Source: Axinella damicornis
Taxonomy: Eukaryota; Porifera; Demospongiae; Axinellida; Axinellidae
DNA length: 64,000 nucleotides
Reading direction: 5' to 3'
NCBI GenBank assembly: GCA_963931865.1
Contig: OZ007506.1
Location: forward strand, 2,221,926 to 2,285,925
Shown here: piece after piece, positions 1 through 10,460 of the stretch
Numbering within the stretch: the stretch's first letter is position 1
Layout: every line of letters starts with the position of its first letter
Notes under the pieces: generated by a model
Databases searched by the model: none
What the model was told of the DNA's origin: nothing
The model's input: the letters and a program-made list of their open reading frames with translations, nothing else
Program-made: the position numbers and the translations under genes

Positions 1-2537
1 TAGTCGATGACCTTATCTGCTCCCAAGTAATGGGCTAGAGCAACATTGTTGGTTGAGCAAGTGGTAGCCACTTCAGCACCCCAAGCCTTCATCAGCTGGA
101 TTGCAAACGACCCCACGCCACCTGTTCCTGCGTGAATGAGAACCCGCTTGCCCCTGCTGTTGTGCTCGTTCAGGCCTGCATGTTGCACCAGTGCAGTCCA
201 GGAGGTGACGGCCACCCAGGGGAAAGAGGCTGCCTCTTTGTGGTCAACATTTGAGGGCTTGAATGCGACGTTGTCCTCATTCACAGCCGCATACTGAGAG
301 TGGGTACCCTGTCGCCCCCATGAGGCAGCTGCATATACCGCATCCCCCGGGATGAACTTCTTCACATCATCTCCAACTGCAACAACTTCACCAGAGCAGT
401 CTCGACCGAGAATCAGCGGGAAAAGTCCACCCCTTGTCAAACGGGCAAATCGGTGGAACATGGAAGCACCATAGCCCTCTCTCATGCGCAGATCAATAGG
501 ATTGATGGAAGCAGCATGGACGCGAATGAGAACATCTTTTGGACCAAATTCTCCTACGAATCGACGATCGATCTGAAGAACTTTGTCCGCACTTCCAAAC
601 TGGTTGATGATCACAGCTTGGTGTCGAGAGATGCTCTGCATGAAAGGGGGCTTTGGAAAGGTGTTGATGGCTCTACGAACCCAGAAAATACCCATTCCAA
701 TGCCAACTACAAAAGAGAAGGACAGATTGGTGTACTCCCGAAGGAGGAAGGTGGTAGAAAGGCTAAACAGGCCATCGAAGAGTGAAGTGGGAGGATTGAA
801 AGGAAAGGGAGATTTCCGGATACGGGTTGGAAACCTTTTCGGAGAAGCATCACCAACAATGGTGCTGACAATCTTCCTGGATTCAAGGGAATTTGGCTGA
901 GAGTCAGACCTCCAAGCAACCACTCCATCAGGACGGACCAAGAAGTACCTTCGATTGTACACTGCTATCAATTCGGGTAGCTTGGGATAGGAGTAGGTTT
1001 CGAAAGGCACTCCCCTGCGCTGCATTTCAGCTTTGAGCGCTTCACAGTCGATTTCCTCCCCACCGATGACCAGCAGGACAAAGTGCTTGCCAAAGAGATC
1101 GAGGATGGTTGCACAGTCGGGGAGGACAACATGAGGAGCACGACAGCCAGGGAGAGAGGAGGGGACAAACTTGGTCACAGAGCTTTGGTTGAGTTTGACA
1201 TTTCCCGAAGAGTCGTATTCATGCAAGATGACAGATGAGTTGGCATACTGGAAGCCCAGAACGAGATCAATGCCAGATATAAACAGCGATCCAAGGCCAA
1301 TTGCCAGGATACGACTCAGGATAAATCGAGTGAGAGGATTGGAAACAATAAATATCTGTGTGCGTCTCAGGAAGCTGGAGGTAATTGGTGCACCAAGGGA
1401 AAGGGCGAATCGCCTTGTGGAATCGTCGATGGGCCTTCGCTCGATCTCAAAGGAGTCAAGGAGGTGAGTGCCTCCGTAACCCTTCAGAATGGCCTCCAGT
1501 TTCCATGCTAGGTCAGCCACGTCAGCAAGACCTGTATTCATTCCCAGGCCACCAGCTGGCAGCCACTGGTGAGCACTATCACCAGCTAGGAAGCAGCGCC
1601 CATTCCGATATTTTGTTGAAACCAAAGCATGCATGTTGTAGCCAGAGGCAGCAACTACAGTGTGGGGAATATTTTCTCCCAATGCATGCACTACACACTG
1701 GCTAGCATTTTGTACCTTTCTATCGATCTCTTCGTCACTTGTTTCCGGGTTGAAGATGAAGTGAACAGCAAACTCACAAGTCTTGGCTTTGAGTAGAACC
1801 AGGAGTGCGGTCATGTTCTTCATCAAAATAAGAGTGAATCCAAGCCTGCATTTCTCCTTCATCAGTGCAAACAGTTCTGGAGATCGAAAAGTGATACTGA
1901 CTGCTCTTGTGAGGACAAACCTCCCAAATGTGTGTATTCCAAGCTGTTTGCGGACCCAGCTGGAGCCCCCGTCACAACCGACCAGGTACTTTGCCTTGAA
2001 GATCTTCTCCTGGGGTTCACCAGAAGGTGGGATGTGAGTGGCCTTGATGGTGACTCCATCTTCGTCTTGCATCAGGGAGGAGACTTCCCACCCCCAGTAC
2101 ATCTTGGTGTTCGAGCACGTTTCAAGGTGGGATTTCATAATAGGCTCGATTGTATGCTGGGGACAAAGCATAGGGACACTTACAGAGCCTCCGGGTTGGT
2201 AGAAGAGATAAGGTGCTTCATGTATTCCATCAGTCATCTCACCCCATGACGAAAATGCCATTGAAAAAACCATTGGCCCTAAGGCACTGGTGGAGACGGC
2301 AAAATGTACTCTGAGATCCCTCGGGTAGGAAGCTTCTTCAATATTCTCCTGCAACCCAAGCCTCCGGAACTGCTCCATAGATCGAGAGGTAACACTGATT
2401 GCCTTTGCAAGCGTTGTTGTGGTTGGTTTCTTCTCAATGAGAATGGTTTTTATCCCATGATATGAGAGCTCCATAGCCATGGTGAGCCCAACAGGGCCTC
2501 CCCCTATAACTAACACATCAGCTTCCTCAGTGGCCAT
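1..2537 (-). CDS. Flavoprotein monooxygenase / quinone reductase fusion, copy A (3' end outside window)
   Basis: This is the left-most of three tandem copies of the same intronless gene. The minus frame is open from the ATG at 2535-2537 to the window edge with no stop seen, and it aligns without net indels to 13441-15977 of copy C. The visible part holds the FAD-binding monooxygenase domain (GGGPVG near residue 12, the CDGGSSWVRKQLGI-type DG motif, the GDSAHQWLPAGG motif), the thioredoxin-like segment, a hydrophobic stretch and the first part of the MDR (medium-chain dehydrogenase/reductase) reductase domain. The upstream ATG used by copy C is GTG here, so translation should begin at MATEEADVLV. 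The N-terminal half differs from copies B and C mainly between about residues 75 and 430. Function is inferred from domains: NAD(P)H/FAD-dependent oxygenation coupled to enone or quinone reduction. Confidence 0.85.
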   Translation of the reverse strand, partial: MATEEADVLVIGGGPVGLTMAMELSYHGIKTILIEKKPTTTTLAKAISVTSRSMEQFRRLGLQENIEEASYPRDLRVHFAVSTSALGPMVFSMAFSSWGEMTDGIHEAPYLFYQPGGSVSVPMLCPQHTIEPIMKSHLETCSNTKMYWGWEVSSLMQDEDGVTIKATHIPPSGEPQEKIFKAKYLVGCDGGSSWVRKQLGIHTFGRFVLTRAVSITFRSPELFALMKEKCRLGFTLILMKNMTALLVLLKAKTCEFAVHFIFNPETSDEEIDRKVQNASQCVVHALGENIPHTVVAASGYNMHALVSTKYRNGRCFLAGDSAHQWLPAGGLGMNTGLADVADLAWKLEAILKGYGGTHLLDSFEIERRPIDDSTRRFALSLGAPITSSFLRRTQIFIVSNPLTRFILSRILAIGLGSLFISGIDLVLGFQYANSSVILHEYDSSGNVKLNQSSVTKFVPSSLPGCRAPHVVLPDCATILDLFGKHFVLLVIGGEEIDCEALKAEMQRRGVPFETYSYPKLPELIAVYNRRYFLVRPDGVVAWRSDSQPNSLESRKIVSTIVGDASPKRFPTRIRKSPFPFNPPTSLFDGLFSLSTTFLLREYTNLSFSFVVGIGMGIFWVRRAINTFPKPPFMQSISRHQAVIINQFGSADKVLQIDRRFVGEFGPKDVLIRVHAASINPIDLRMREGYGASMFHRFARLTRGGLFPLILGRDCSGEVVAVGDDVKKFIPGDAVYAAASWGRQGTHSQYAAVNEDNVAFKPSNVDHKEAASFPWVAVTSWTALVQHAGLNEHNSRGKRVLIHAGTGGVGSFAIQLMKAWGAEVATTCSTNNVALAHYLGADKVID

Positions 2538-4444
2538 GACTGAACTGTTCACACCTCTGCACCCTGTAGCATCAATCTGCAGCAGGAAAGGAAGATTGCA
2601 GGTCACAGTCTGAAGTACTACAAGGTTGTAGAATGTACAGGAAGCTGGATTCCCACATGGGATAGTAAGGTCAAAGATTTTCTAAGTGGTCAAGTTATAA
2701 ACACAATGTCATCATATTGATCTGTTGTAACTAAAGGTGTGGCAACCATTGTTTGCAACATGCACGTAATTACCACGCTTTGCAGCGTTCTTGCAATATC
2801 CAGTCAGTGGAACGTCAATGGTGTGAGCCATGCAACCAGCGAACAGAATTCGAACTATTCTTCAATCTGATTGGTTTATACAGTTGACACTGTTGTAACT
2901 GGATGTTGCAAGATTGCTGAAAATTGCAGTAGCTATGCTAACATGTGTCTAAGGGGGGTGCAACTTTTCGCATATTTTGCATGAAGCCTCAAGGTACAAA
3001 AATAAAACGTAACTGAATGGGCAATCCTAGCACGTGGAAGCGGCAATCAAGCGATGGTATTGTAACGGTATTTCCAGCCTTCAAAGTTCGAATGGCCTTC
3101 CAGAGCCCAGTGGACTGATGGTGTTGTCAGTAAACCCAAGGCAGTAAGCTTGGAAGCTGACGCCAGCGGGAGAGTGGTTATTATAAGTTGATTGCAGATT
3201 GTCCTGTTTGCATGACATGCGGCAGGCCATTTCATCAAAAGGTGATTATGATTGTGACTGCTAAGGCAATTATAATCGCCTACAAAAATTGTGCATCTTT
3301 AATGGAGAAGTGGCACATTCCTATACAGCGGCTTTCTGAACAGGTTTCTAGGAATGTGCCATTCCTCAACACGTCCACCCAATGTCCAGGTACGTCACTG
3401 CACGTGACAAATTTTAGCAGTCCTTTCCCCATGTTAGTACTGCATGCAACAAACCCTGGGAGAAGGCTATGCAAAAACAGTGGACGCTTCTTTCTTGGTC
3501 ATTGGGGGTGTCTCGGCCACAGCAGTTGACTATGTCAAGGTGCTCAGTCTATACATGAGTGTCGTGTACTGCCAAATACCTGCACTAATTATTGCCACTG
3601 ACTTCCGGTGCGGTACACGCCTTCGCATTCAGCACTGCCATCATAGATAATACGTACACGTCGTGTAGTATATCTATGCTGCCATGGCCTATTACCTATA
3701 ACCCATCGCCCTACTTCCTGCCGGACCAATAACCACTTTGTGCAAAACACAATTACAATAGCACCGTAAGTTTACCGAGGAAACAACTCAAGTCTCCCTG
3801 GTCTCCGACATCGCAGCATATCCGCGCATGCAGCACTGCTTGATGTACGTAATTATTACTCAAGATCGCTGAATTAGAAGTGCCTCGCGCAGTTTTGAAA
3901 CGTAGCTGCTTGTAGTAGTTAGCTAAAAACTGACAAAGTTGGCTCTCTTTCTCGGAGCACTGTACTTCATAAGACTACTAAGTACTGTATTTCAGTTGTG
4001 TTCTGTGAGAGGGGTGAATGCCTATCTAAAGACTCAACAATATAGCTAAAAATTAGTCTTCAGACAGGGAGCATTGTCTTATAGTCTGTGCGCGAATAGT
4101 CTGGTACTGAGACTAGTTGTCTTAGTATCCATCCAGAAAAGGGTTGGCTTGAGATGCTTGGGTCTGATTCTTCAGCCAATGCTGGCAGTGTAAATACCAG
4201 AGTCAATATTGTCCATATACCAAAGCAGGGGCACTGTGAGTAGCCTCTTCTCACCCCAGCATTTGGCGCTTGCATCTTTTGAGATTGAGTAGGTTCCCAA
4301 TAACACATACACCTACCTTGACCGAATCCTCTATTTACCAACTAGACTGACTCTTCTAAATCGTCTTTACGGGGCTGCATAACGTGACTGCTAATTTCTA
4401 TACTGACACTAGCTGTAGCTAGCTACAGATTTTTTTCTGTGATC

Positions 4445-4620
4445 AGTATGCACAGTCACCCACACATGACTCACACCCACACACGACTCACACCCACACA
4501 CCCACGTGGCCTACCACTGAAGCACATTGAAGCGGTCGACAAACTGAAGCTGAGTGCTCCCAAAAGGAAGACTGGGAGACAAGACCCCCCCCCTCCACAC
4601 ACACACACACACACACACAC
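4445..4620. repeat. CA-rich low-complexity tract
   Basis: Imperfect repeats of ACACTCACACCC are followed by a C run and an uninterrupted (CA)n run at about 4593-4622. Reading frames across it are compositional artefacts. Confidence 0.85.
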
Positions 4621-5804
4621 ACTGAAATTATTAGCTGATGAATACATATACGATATTGTGGGGGTGAGCTGGAGCGAGTGCACGTACAGAACACGGAGCA
4701 TGCAGTTGTGCAACTCTCATCAGAATGTAGCTACTTCAGGCAATGACTGCTGCAGTGATAGTTTACTCCCCATGGGCCAGACATAGTTGAGCCCACACAC
4801 ATGGAGAGCCCCTGGCCCGGGCCTCGATCGGGCAATACGTTTATGGGGCTGGGTTGTATGACTTTGCAAAGTAAAAGCCTGCAACATAAAGCATGGCTAT
4901 ATATATATGGGCAAGTGCACATGCTATATATATACCTCATGCATACCTGCCAACCGTCCCGGAATTTCTGGGACTGACTACCGTAGGAATGCTGCTGTGC
5001 AATTGTCCTGCACAAGACAGCAAAATCCTGCAAAATAAGTGAAATTTTCCTGCATAAACAAAACTCAGGGTTGGGAAGTATGCTCATGTACCTGAATAGA
5101 AAATTATCGCCTACATTGTAGTGTGAACAGCTGTCTAAGTGCTTAACAGTTTGTAGTGGAGGATATGTTGAAAACAACTAAGTCATGTCATCGCTTCAGG
5201 AAGCAATTGCCAGGTACATGTATATGTGTAGGAAGAGTGAGGGAGTTTGGGCATGCAGGTCAGTATTGGCATCAAGAAGTGCATAACAAAAGGATGCCAC
5301 CCACTTATAATTAATTCACAGTACATGTATAGAGCAGTACATAAATTAGCAGAAAGATAACAAGCCTACCAAAAGAAAAAAAGGAAGGGGGGAAAAAGGA
5401 AAAAAGCCTACCCAATGTAGCAACACACCCATCCCTCTGTGACAGGTCAGACACCGAAGTGTGCTGCCTCAGAAGCGTTGGATAGGCGTGACTGGAATCA
5501 CAGAAGGCCGACCTGCTTTCAACCAGAACAACCTTTAGCTTTGGTGGTCAGATGGGAACCGGCGTACCCAGGCTGCTAGGAGGGGAGTCGAGAATTGGTA
5601 TGTACGGAGTGGCCCAGACTTGTACTCGATTATTGGGGAGGCGAAAACTCAGACCCCAGGCTGCTAGACGAGTGTGCCATCCCGACTTCCAGCCAAAACT
5701 AGCTACAAATTCAGTGCAGTATGATTCGGTAGTTGTTCCAATGAAAAGCCCTACATGTAGCTATAGGTTGCATAGCTAGATCTTTTGAGGGACACTGGTT
5801 GCAA

Positions 5805-5895
5805 AGATCTGTGAGTGGCACTCACAGATCTGTGAGCTAGTGACCGTGACTGGTCGCATCTATGCTACCAGTCACGGTCACTAGCTCACAGATCT
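5805..5895. repeat. Double palindrome with a perfect 29-bp inverted repeat
   Basis: The arms at 5826-5854 and 5867-5895 are perfect inverted copies around a 12-base loop. A second palindrome (AGATCTGTGAGTG against CACTCACAGATCT) overlaps on the left at 5805-5831. Pieces of the same sequence (ATCTGTGAGTGGCA, GACACTGGTTG) recur at about 12410-12545 between copies B and C, so it is a dispersed repeat rather than a unique regulatory hairpin. Confidence 0.85.
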
Positions 5896-5973
5896 ATATC
5901 TGTACACACTTGTAGCTAGCATAAACCCGTGAGTGCATAACGAGGAACACTGGCACTGGTAGCATGTCTACTG

Positions 5974-6156
5974 CTAGTCTCGTTCTCAGACCCTCATGAG
6001 AGGGTCTGGGCACGAGACTAGTCTATACTGCTTGCTGCACACATGCACATGTGCATTGTGGTGAGTCTCAGTCAAGCTTGCCACATTACGCCAAGTGTGC
6101 CTGAAGTTAGCCTCGTTCCCAGGCCTGAGACGGTCTCGGGCCTGGGAACGAGGCTA
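5974..6156. repeat. Two short foldback elements of the CTCGTTCCCAGG family
   Basis: 5974-6021 is CTAGTCTCGTTCTCAGACCC followed almost at once by its reverse complement. 6108-6156 is TAGCCTCGTTCCCAGGCC with a short loop and its inverted copy ending CGAGGCTA. Both are nearly all arm with little or no internal sequence, the typical form of this family in the window. Confidence 0.85.
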
Positions 6157-6875
6157 GTCTGATGTTAGCTAAAAACTTGAGCAATGGCTGGTGCAGGCTG
6201 GGTAAGGCTACTTGTACGAGTTGTTCGAAATTTAAAGGCTATGGAACACTGTCAAACTTTGATTGGAATGATGTAATGGTCGCGAGAGCCTTATAAGCTT
6301 AAAGCACAAAAAATACCCATGTTTCCTACCTTAATCTGACCATGTCAGCATCTCAGCTAGGGTTGGTGTTGTTTTAGCTACCAACTATAACTAATATTCG
6401 TTTAGTATGGGCTATTATCCTATTATTGCTTGGACATACAAAATCCCTATTGTATTGGCCTCATTCTCAGGTCAGAGGATCAATGCCCCATCGTGTAGCA
6501 GCAGACATGAACCTATCATGCAAATGGACACCCACATACATGTTTCCATGACATAATAATTATATCTAGGCCTCAACACATCGATCACCAGCAACAATCA
6601 TCTCTGGATCGAAGACTATAATTATGCATTTCCATTTCTGTCCTGCTATATACTTAATTGTGAGCAAGAGCAGGAAACTATAATGCGTACTACTTTTTTT
6701 TTTTCATATTCCAGCATAATTATTAATTTCTCTCAAGAGCACTTAATTAAAGGTTATAAGCATGGTCTTCTTGTCCACAAATGCAATTAATCATGAGCAG
6801 AAACCTACAATAGATTTCATAAACAACAGTACCAAGTAATTAGGGTTGTTGACTTAGTAAATACGCAAAGTGGAT

Positions 6876-9830
6876 TTACTCCATCGTAACAATCACTTTC
6901 CCACGAGTGTGCCCACCTTCGACGTGCTTGTGAGCATCCACGATTTCGTCCATTTTGTAAACGGCATCAATCCGTGCTCGAATCTCCCCTCTCTCCACCA
7001 TCTTCGAAACCACCTCCAGTGCCTCACTACTTGGCTGTGCAACAGCGTAGTAGAAAGCTCTGCCGAAGAACAGCCGATTCACAAAGACCTTCAAGCGGTA
7101 GAGCCAGGAGAAAAGAAGGTTGCCAAAGAAGTTTCCAAATTTGTTGATGAGAAGCATCTTGGGAGTGATGACACTCACGTAGGCGGCACCCCCAAAGCAC
7201 TTAAGGACTCCAAGGGATTTGCTTTCGTACTTGTGGCCGATTGTATCCAGGACTACGTCGTAGTTCTTCAGTGCGGTACTGAAATCTCCTGCAGTGTAGT
7301 CGATGACTTTGTCTGCTCCCAGGTAATGGGCTAGAGCAACATTGTTGGTTGAGCAAGTGGTAGCCACTTCAGCACCCCAAGCCTTCATCAGCTGGATCGC
7401 AAATGACCCCACGCCACCTGTTCCTGCATGGATGAGAACCCGCTTGCCCCTGCTGTTGTGCTCGTTCAGGCCTGCATGTTGCACCAGTGCAGTCCAGGAG
7501 GTGACGGCCACCCAGGGGAAAGAGGCTGCCTCTTTGTGGTCAACGTTTGAGGGCTTGAATGCGACGTTGTCCTCATTCACAGCAGCATACTGAGAGTGGG
7601 TACCCTGTCGCCCCCATGAGGCAGCTGCATAAACCACATCCCCCGAGATGAATTTCGTCACATCATCTCCAACTGCAACAACTTCACCAGAGCAGTCTCG
7701 ACCAAGAATCAGCGGGAAAAGTCCACCCCTTGTCAAATGGGCAAAGCGGTGGAACATGGAAGCACCATAGCCCTCTCTCATGCGCAGATCAATAGGATTG
7801 ATAGAAGCAGCATGGACGCGAATGAGAACATCTTTTGGACCAAATTCTCCTACGAATCGACGATCGATCTGAAGAACTTTGTCCGCACTTCCAAATTGGT
7901 TGATGATCACAGCTTGGTGTCGAGAGATGCTCTGCATGAAAGGGGGCTTTGGAAAGGTGTTGATGGCTCTACGAACCCAGAAAATACCCATTCCAATGCC
8001 AACTACAAAAGAGAAGGACAGATTGGTGTACTCCCGAAGGAGGAAGGTGGCAGAAAGGCTAAACAGGCCATCGAAGAGTGAAGTGGGAGGATTGAAAGGA
8101 AAGGGAGATTTCCGGATACGGGTTGGAAACCTTTTCGGAGAAGCATCACCAACAATGGTGCTGACAATCTTCCTGGATTCAAGGGAATTTGGCTGTGAGT
8201 CAGACCTCCAAGCAACCACTCCATCAGGACGGACCAAGAAGTACCTTCGATTGTACACTGCTATCAATTCGGGTAGCTTGGGATAGGAGTAGGTTTTGAA
8301 AGGCACTCCCCTGCTCTTCATTTCAGCTTTGAGCGCTTCACAGTCGATTTCCTCCCCACCGATGATCAGCAGGACAAAGTGCTTGCCAAAGAGATCGAGG
8401 ATGGTAGCACAGTCGGGGAGGGCAACATGAGGAGCACGACAGCCAGGGAGAGAGGAGGGGACAAACTTGGTCACGGAGCTTTGGTTGAGCTTGACATTTC
8501 CTGAAGAGTCGTATTCATGTATGACGACAGTTGAGTTGGAGTACTGGAAGCCCAGAATGACATCAATGCCAGATGTAAACAGTGATCCAAAGCCAATTGA
8601 TAGAAAACGCCTCAGGATGAATCGAGTGAGAGGGTTGGACACCATGAATAGCTGTATACGTCTCAGGAAGCTGGAGGTAAATGGTGTGCCGAAGGAAAGG
8701 GCGAATCGTCTTGTGGAATCACCAATGGGCCTTCGCTCAATTTGAAATGAGTCAAGGAGGTGTGTGCCTCCGTATCCCTTCAGAATGGCCTCCAGTTTCC
8801 ATGCTAGGTCAGCCACGTCAGCAAGACCTGTATTCATTCCCAGGCCACCAGCTGGCAGCCACTGGTGAGCACTGTCACCAGCTAGGAAGCAGCGCCCGTT
8901 CCGATACTTTGTTGAAACCAAAGCATGCATGTTGTAGCCAGAGGCAGCAACTACAGTGTGGGGAATATTGTCCCCCAATGCATGCACTACACACTGGCTA
9001 GCGTTTCGCACGTTCCTATCGATCTCTTCGTCACTTGTTTCTGGGTCGAAGACGCAGTGAACAGCAAACTCATAAGTCTTGGCTTTGAGTAGAACCAGGA
9101 GTGCGGTCATGTTCTTGTTCAAAATAGCATCCAACCCAAGTCTGCCTTTCTCCTTCATCAGTGCAAACAGTTCTGGAGATCGAAAAGTGATACTGACTGC
9201 TCTTGTGAGGACAAACCTCCCAAATGTGTGTATTCCAAGCTGTTTGCGGACCCAGCTGGAGCCCCCGTCACAACCGACCAGGTACTTTGCCTTGAAGATC
9301 TTCTCTTGGGGTTCACCAGAAGTCGGGATGTGAGTGGCCTTGATGGTGACTCCATCTTCATCTTGCGTCAGTGAGGAGATCTCCCACCCCCAGTACATCT
9401 CGGTGTTCGAGCAAGTATCAAGGTGGGTCTTCAGAATTGGCTCCAGTGTATGTTGGGGACAAAGCATTGGGATACTTAGAGATCCTCCGGGTTGGTAGAA
9501 GAGAAACGTTCCAGGTACCCCATCAGCAATCTCACCCCATGATGAAAATGTCCTTGAAAAAATCAATGGACCTACGGCACTGGTGGAGACGGTAAAATGT
9601 GCTCTGAGATCCCTCGGGTAGGAAGCTTCATCAATATTCTCCTGCAACCCAAGCCTCCGGAACTGCTCCATAGATCGAGAGGTAAGAGCGAGTGCTTTGG
9701 CGAGTGTTGAAGTGGTTGGTTTCTTCTCAATGAGAATGGTTTTTATCCCACGATATGAGAGCTCCGTAGCCATGGCGAGCCCAACCGGGCCTCCCCCTAT
9801 AACTAACACATCAGCTTCCTCAGTGGCCAT
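6876..9830 (-). CDS. Flavoprotein monooxygenase / quinone reductase fusion, copy B
   Basis: A single 984-codon open frame without introns. Residues 1-370 form a class A (PheA/TfdB-like) FAD monooxygenase: GGGPVG at 12-17, CDGGSSWVRKQLGI at 187-200, and GDSAHQWLPAGGLGMN with DLAWKL at about 318-346. Residues 465-550 look like the thioredoxin-like C-terminal domain of that family (DLFGKHFVLLI, VRPDGVVAWR). A hydrophobic stretch at about 603-620 could be a membrane anchor. Residues 636-984 form a zinc-less MDR reductase resembling mitochondrial RTN4IP1: HAASINPIDLRMREGYG, PLILGRDCSGEVV, the NADPH-binding HAGTGGVGSFAIQLMKAWGA and HTRGKVIV. An in-frame TGA lies two codons upstream of the ATG, which fixes the start. 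The likely chemistry is hydroxylation of an aromatic-type substrate and reduction of the resulting quinone or enone; the substrate is unknown. Confidence 0.92.
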   Translation of the reverse strand: MATEEADVLVIGGGPVGLAMATELSYRGIKTILIEKKPTTSTLAKALALTSRSMEQFRRLGLQENIDEASYPRDLRAHFTVSTSAVGPLIFSRTFSSWGEIADGVPGTFLFYQPGGSLSIPMLCPQHTLEPILKTHLDTCSNTEMYWGWEISSLTQDEDGVTIKATHIPTSGEPQEKIFKAKYLVGCDGGSSWVRKQLGIHTFGRFVLTRAVSITFRSPELFALMKEKGRLGLDAILNKNMTALLVLLKAKTYEFAVHCVFDPETSDEEIDRNVRNASQCVVHALGDNIPHTVVAASGYNMHALVSTKYRNGRCFLAGDSAHQWLPAGGLGMNTGLADVADLAWKLEAILKGYGGTHLLDSFQIERRPIGDSTRRFALSFGTPFTSSFLRRIQLFMVSNPLTRFILRRFLSIGFGSLFTSGIDVILGFQYSNSTVVIHEYDSSGNVKLNQSSVTKFVPSSLPGCRAPHVALPDCATILDLFGKHFVLLIIGGEEIDCEALKAEMKSRGVPFKTYSYPKLPELIAVYNRRYFLVRPDGVVAWRSDSQPNSLESRKIVSTIVGDASPKRFPTRIRKSPFPFNPPTSLFDGLFSLSATFLLREYTNLSFSFVVGIGMGIFWVRRAINTFPKPPFMQSISRHQAVIINQFGSADKVLQIDRRFVGEFGPKDVLIRVHAASINPIDLRMREGYGASMFHRFAHLTRGGLFPLILGRDCSGEVVAVGDDVTKFISGDVVYAAASWGRQGTHSQYAAVNEDNVAFKPSNVDHKEAASFPWVAVTSWTALVQHAGLNEHNSRGKRVLIHAGTGGVGSFAIQLMKAWGAEVATTCSTNNVALAHYLGADKVIDYTAGDFSTALKNYDVVLDTIGHKYESKSLGVLKCFGGAAYVSVITPKMLLINKFGNFFGNLLFSWLYRLKVFVNRLFFGRAFYYAVAQPSSEALEVVSKMVERGEIRARIDAVYKMDEIVDAHKHVEGGHTRGKVIVTME

Positions 9831-9921
9831 GGTTCAAACTTTGGCACCCTGTAACATCTGCAGTGGGAAGAGGAATAGTTCATTGACTACAATGCTTGTG
9901 TCAGTGGATAGCCCAATTATA

Positions 9922-10460
9922 TACCGTATAGAGGGATATTTTCGTAGGTGCAAAATTTCGTATAAATGGCCATAAGCCCCTCAGCAGAATTTTTCATATG
10001 TGCCTGCGCATTGCCAAGCCCTATAGCACTATATACGCGTACGTAACTATATAGTCGTTTTCTGTTTTCGGTTGAGGCAATGCACAACGGTGAGAGGGTA
10101 CGTCTACAATGCTTATATCTGGGCCTCTGTTGTTGGCGAAGAATTTCCAGCCGCCTGGTTGGTGGCATACTCGCCGATCGTTGCTGCTCAGTGAACTTGA
10201 CTTACTTTCATTTGTCGTACTTCCCACACAGAGTCTCGTTATCGTAGCAGGCTAACGGGTGTAGACGGGTCTACTGGAGTCTGGAAGGCCGTTCGAAGGC
10301 TAGAAATAAACGCCATCGCTTGCTCGCTGCTTCACGTGTTTGATTGCCCGTTCAAAATATGACGTTAAAATTTCGATGGTTAAAATTTTCGTTTTTATTT
10401 TTGTATCTCGACGAAATGTACGAAAATTAGCACCGTACGAAAATTTCCCGCTATACGGTA
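9922..10460. mobile_element. MITE with about 24-40 bp terminal inverted repeats, TA flanked
   Basis: The left end TACCGTATAGAGGGATATTT and the right end, read in reverse complement, TACCGTATAGCGGGAAATTT match at nearly all positions. The similarity continues inward for about 40 bases. The upstream region of copy C lacks this block: GATAGCCCATTACAACAGCT there corresponds to GATAGCCCAATTATA, element, CTACAACAGCT here. TA at both borders fits Tc1/mariner-type target duplication. No transposase frame is present, so it is non-autonomous. Confidence 0.85.

Larger units (their letters stand above)
2538..6875. other. Intergenic spacer between fusion copies A and B
   Basis: No supported gene lies here. 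The first 150 bases match the upstream regions of copies B and C and probably hold the promoter of copy A. Other content: a 13-bp inverted repeat (TGGCACATTCCTA near 3311, its complement near 3350); one end of a foldback family at about 3717 (CTGCCGGACCAATAACCAC) also seen at 22.7 kb; CA-rich low complexity at 4445-4620; a stretch at about 4646-4735 that resembles 19160-19280 in MRPL22; a strong palindrome cluster at 5805-5895; and two short foldbacks at 5974-6021 and 6108-6156. Confidence 0.7.

Noticed and set aside
453..10168. Plus-strand open frames opposite the fusion genes (for example at 453-785, 1171-1467, 6870-7334, 7737-8081)
   Set aside because: They recur in all copies only because the antisense of the conserved minus-strand gene is open. 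They match no known protein and have no independent start or splice context.
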